The position numbers were made by a program, and so were the translations under genes. From an uncultured Clostridia bacterium (lineage in GTDB: Bacteria; Bacillota; Clostridia; Oscillospirales; Acutalibacteraceae), in the NCBI GenBank assembly GCA_947623765.1, contig CANQIG010000103.1, forward strand, positions 1 to 6,997: a stretch of 6,997 nt of DNA, in the 5' to 3' direction. Shown piece after piece: positions 1-6,997 of this stretch (within the stretch, counting starts at the first letter, position 1; each line of letters begins with the position of its first letter). The notes beneath the pieces were generated by a model. That model saw only the letters and a list, made by a program, of their open reading frames with translations. It was not told where the DNA came from and searched no databases.

Positions 1-27
1 CTTTGCCGTGTTGCCTCTTCTTGGCAT
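1..27 (-). CDS. rpsG: 30S ribosomal protein S7, first nine codons only (cut by window edge)
   Basis: Only nine codons are visible, reading MPRRGNTAK, which matches the usual start of bacterial S7 (MPRRG.xAKR). S7 is the primary assembly protein of the 30S head; it binds the 3' domain of 16S rRNA and contacts mRNA and tRNA at the exit site. In E. coli it is also the translational repressor of the str operon. The start is set by a near-perfect Shine-Dalgarno AGGAGG seven bases upstream. It follows rpsL on the same strand after a 162-bp spacer, the normal rpsL-rpsG order. The identification rests on a short peptide plus gene order; together these make it nearly certain. Nothing can be said about the rest of the protein. 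Confidence 0.9.
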
Positions 28-34
28 AGTCTTC

Positions 35-40
35 CCTCCT
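35..40 (-). promoter_or_regulatory. Ribosome binding site of rpsG
   Basis: AGGAGG on the minus strand, with a 7-nt spacer (GAAGACT) before the ATG at 27-25. It is a full anti-16S match at good spacing and fixes the rpsG start. Its strength implies that rpsG is translated from its own initiation site and not only by coupling to rpsL, whose stop lies 162 nt away. Confidence 0.9.
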
Positions 41-96
41 TCACATAAGGATGAATTCACAGGTACTCGAAGGCGGTCTTCCGCCCCCGCCGGCGC

Positions 97-125
97 AAAA
101 AGAGGGATTCTATAAGAATACCTCC
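97..125 (-). terminator. Terminator/attenuator-like hairpin between rpsL and rpsG
   Basis: On the minus-strand RNA, GGAGG (125-121) pairs with CCUCU (105-101, one G-U pair). After one U/C mismatch, AUUCU (119-115) pairs with AGAAU (111-107) around the loop UAU. The hairpin runs directly into five Us (101-97). This is the form of an intrinsic terminator. It lies inside a normally co-transcribed operon, so partial termination or regulated attenuation is more likely than a full stop. The internal mismatch and short U-run make it of moderate strength. It could also be an RNA processing or protein-binding site. Confidence 0.55.
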
Positions 126-189
126 AAAGGGACCTGCCCCTTTGCCGGTGAAAAAGTTCTGTGTTGTCGCTTCGCTTACTTCCTTGGCC

Positions 190-621
190 TTACTTCTTCT
201 TGGCGGCGCCGGCCTTCGGACGCTTCGCGCCGTACTTGGAGCGGGCCTGCATACGCTTGGCGACGCCCTGCGCATCGAGCGTGCCGCGGATGATGTGATA
301 CCGCACGCCAGGCAGATCGCGCACACGGCCGCCGCGGATCATGACGACACTGTGCTCCTGCAGGTTGTGTCCGACACCGGGGATGTAAGCGGTGACCTCA
401 ATGCCGTTGGAGAGACGCACTCTGGCGACCTTGCGAAGCGCGGAGTTCGGCTTCTTCGGCGTCAGCGTCTTCACCGTGGTGCAGACGCCGCGCTTCTGGG
501 GGGAATCCTGATCGAGCGACGCGCGCTTTTTCGCATTCCAACCCTTGAGGAGCGCCGGAGCCTTCGCCTTCTTTTCGGAGACCGCACGGCCCGTGTTGAC
601 GAGCTGGTTAAATGTGGGCAT
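190..621 (-). CDS. rpsL: 30S ribosomal protein S12
   Basis: The 143-residue S12 (uS12) sits at the decoding centre of the 30S subunit and helps monitor codon-anticodon pairing. Visible hallmarks are MPTFNQLV at the N-terminus, PQKRGVCT (41-48), TPKKPNSALRKVARVRL (54-70), the PGVGHNLQEHSV segment (81-92), GGRV.DLPGVRYH (97-109) and QARSKYGAKRP near the C-terminus. The segment LKGWNAKKRASLDQDS before PQKRG is the insertion typical of Firmicute S12, which makes it longer than the 124-residue E. coli protein; the C-terminus adds a short AGAAKKK tail. Lys56 corresponds to E. coli Lys43 (Met counted). Position 101, corresponding to Lys88, is arginine (codon CGC at 321-319), a change known elsewhere to give streptomycin resistance. 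Asp102 is the conserved aspartate that is beta-methylthiolated in some bacteria. The ATG is supported by a strong ribosome binding site and by the family N-terminus; the stop is TAA. Confidence 0.98.
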   Translation of the reverse strand: MPTFNQLVNTGRAVSEKKAKAPALLKGWNAKKRASLDQDSPQKRGVCTTVKTLTPKKPNSALRKVARVRLSNGIEVTAYIPGVGHNLQEHSVVMIRGGRVRDLPGVRYHIIRGTLDAQGVAKRMQARSKYGAKRPKAGAAKKK

Positions 622-742
622 AGTTTTCCTCCTTTCCGGAAAAGTTTATGTTATGCCGAGTATTCCCGGCAGAACAGGCGATATACGGCGTTTTTTCCGG
701 CTTTTCCCGCGCAGGGCGGGGAGAATCCCGGATTTCGCGCCG
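622..742 (-). other. rpsL 5' leader (about 120 nt)
   Basis: This is the predicted untranslated leader from the promoter at 749-777 to the rpsL start. It contains small hairpins on the transcribed strand: CCCGC/GCGGG around CCTGC (720-706) and GCCGG/UCGGC around GAAUAC (670-655, one G-U pair), plus the Shine-Dalgarno-overlapping palindrome at 633-642. No open frame worth calling, no T-box and no recognised riboswitch was seen. The transcription start near 742 is inferred from the -10 position. Such a leader could serve autoregulation, but the stems are short and may be incidental in GC-rich DNA. Confidence 0.5.
628..634 (-). promoter_or_regulatory. Ribosome binding site of rpsL
   Basis: AAGGAGG on the minus strand lies 6 nt (AAAACT) before the rpsL ATG at 621-619. 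It confirms the start. It overlaps the palindrome TTTCCGGAAA (633-642). In RNA, UUUCC from the upstream segment (642-638) could pair with GGAGG (632-628) across the loop GGAAA, which would hide the Shine-Dalgarno; that stem has two G-U pairs and is weak. Confidence 0.9.
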
Positions 743-748
743 ACGATT

Positions 749-777
749 ATTATACACCGCGGGGCTCCCCTTGTCAA
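749..777 (-). promoter_or_regulatory. Consensus housekeeping-sigma promoter for rpsL (str operon)
   Basis: On the minus strand the -35 box TTGACA (777-772) and the -10 box TATAAT (754-749) match the sigma-70/SigA consensus at all twelve positions. They are separated by exactly 17 bp (771-755). It faces rpsL, with a predicted start about 7 nt downstream, near 742. A promoter here gives the str operon transcription independent of rpoBC. The -35 element forms the apex of an inverted repeat (760-788), described separately. Confidence 0.88.
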
Positions 778-788
778 GGGGAGCTCCG
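760..788 (-). repeat. Inverted repeat / 3'-UTR hairpin of rpoC overlapping the rpsL -35 box
   Basis: A 9-bp perfect stem, GCTCCCCTT (784-776 on the minus strand) with AAGGGGAGC (772-764), encloses only GAC. Beyond one mismatch (785/763) three more pairs extend it to 788/760. It starts 24 nt after the rpoC stop, where a terminator or 3'-stabilising hairpin is expected. No U-run follows: the next bases are CCCGCGGUG and then the -10 box. It may therefore protect the rpoBC mRNA 3' end, give factor-dependent termination, or be a DNA operator over the -35 box. Sequence alone cannot decide between these. Confidence 0.75.
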
Positions 789-812
789 GCGAAAATCGCA
801 GAGATTCGGGGA

Positions 813-4427
<3,615 letters not shown>

Positions 4428-4436
4428 ATCTTGCTA

Positions 4437-4446
4437 TCCCTTTCCT
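4437..4446 (-). promoter_or_regulatory. Ribosome binding site of rpoC
   Basis: AGGAAAGGGA on the minus strand ends 9 nt before the rpoC ATG (4427-4425). It is purine-rich with two partial anti-16S matches and is visibly weaker than the rpsL and rpsG sites. It supports the chosen ATG, which also matches the family N-terminus. No promoter was found in the 51-bp rpoB-rpoC spacer, so expression most likely comes from upstream of rpoB. Confidence 0.65.
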
Positions 4447-4461
4447 AGTTGTCGTATGCTT

Positions 4462-4478
4462 TGATCGCGAACGCGGGA

Positions 4479-4481
<3 letters not shown>
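4462..4481 (-). repeat. Small inverted repeat spanning the rpoB stop codon
   Basis: TGATC (4481-4477 on the minus strand, beginning with the rpoB TGA) is complementary to GATCA (4466-4462). In an alternative register TGAT/ATCA pairs, followed by a CC bulge and a CGC/GCG inner stem. No U-run follows, so it is not an intrinsic terminator. It may be chance or could modulate translation between rpoB and rpoC. Confidence 0.35.

Positions 4482-6997
<2,516 letters not shown>

Larger units (their letters stand above)
28..189 (-). other. Structured rpsL-rpsG intercistronic region
   Basis: This 162-bp spacer holds no convincing gene. Read on the minus strand it contains, in order: a hairpin CAAAGGG/CCCUUUG (144-125, 7 bp, loop GCAGGU); a terminator-like hairpin directly abutting it (125-101) with a U-run; a hairpin GGCGG-AAGA-CCGCC (85-72); then the rpsG ribosome binding site. 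A possible long-range helix CCGGC (148-144) with GCCGG (94-90) could close the first two hairpins into one domain. In E. coli the rpsL-rpsG spacer is the S7 autoregulatory target, so a control role here is plausible, but no sequence match to that site was recognised. No good -10/-35 pair for a separate rpsG promoter was found. Confidence 0.6.

Noticed and set aside
107..119. AT-rich TATTCT/TATAGA hexamers as a possible -10 box of a separate rpsG promoter.
   Set aside because: No acceptable -35 lies 16-18 bp upstream, and the AT-rich bases are explained by the terminator-like hairpin.
57..326. An 89-codon minus-strand frame crossing from rpsL into the rpsL-rpsG spacer.
   Set aside because: Most of it is an out-of-frame shadow of rpsL, with an Arg/Ala/Pro-rich composition and no ribosome binding site; it also runs through the hairpins.
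685..700. A T-run on the plus strand (cggcgttttttccgg) that could suggest a plus-strand terminator.
   Set aside because: No plus-strand gene ends here, and no stable stem directly precedes the T-run. On the transcribed strand it is an A-run in the rpsL leader.

Overview
The window is a housekeeping region from a GC-rich bacterium, most likely a clostridial Firmicute (Oscillospirales-like, by inference). The evidence for Firmicutes is threefold. The beta and beta' subunits lack the large lineage inserts of the E. coli enzyme. S12 carries the Firmicute-type insertion ahead of the PQKRGVCT motif. The beta' N-terminus (IGLASPEQIRSW, then FGPTKDWECHCGKYKR) is of the Bacillus/Clostridium type.

All genes lie on the minus strand. 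Read in transcription order from the right edge they are: rpoB (4479-6997, 5' end outside the window), a 51-bp spacer, rpoC (813-4427), a 191-bp spacer, rpsL (190-621), a 162-bp spacer, and the first nine codons of rpsG (1-27). This is the classical junction between the RNA polymerase beta/beta' operon and the str operon (rpsL-rpsG, usually followed by fusA and tuf). No mobile element, CRISPR array, tRNA, rRNA or phage gene is visible.

Most of the regulatory content sits in the two ribosomal-protein spacers. Between rpoC and rpsL there is a fully consensus housekeeping promoter (TTGACA, 17 bp, TATAAT) facing rpsL. Its -35 box is the centre of a strong inverted repeat that also forms the 3'-UTR hairpin of rpoC. 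About 120 nt of leader with small hairpins follow. Between rpsL and rpsG there are two abutting hairpins, the second followed by a U-run, so it looks like an intrinsic terminator or attenuator inside the operon, and then a third hairpin before a strong rpsG ribosome binding site.

The genes act together in core gene expression: beta and beta' form the catalytic core of RNA polymerase, and S12 and S7 are 30S proteins of the decoding and head regions. I see no undescribed multi-gene system. The points worth following are the hairpin/promoter overlap, the structured rpsL-rpsG spacer, an arginine at the S12 position where Lys-to-Arg gives streptomycin resistance, a proline at a rifampicin-cluster position of beta, and a long, very acidic beta tail.
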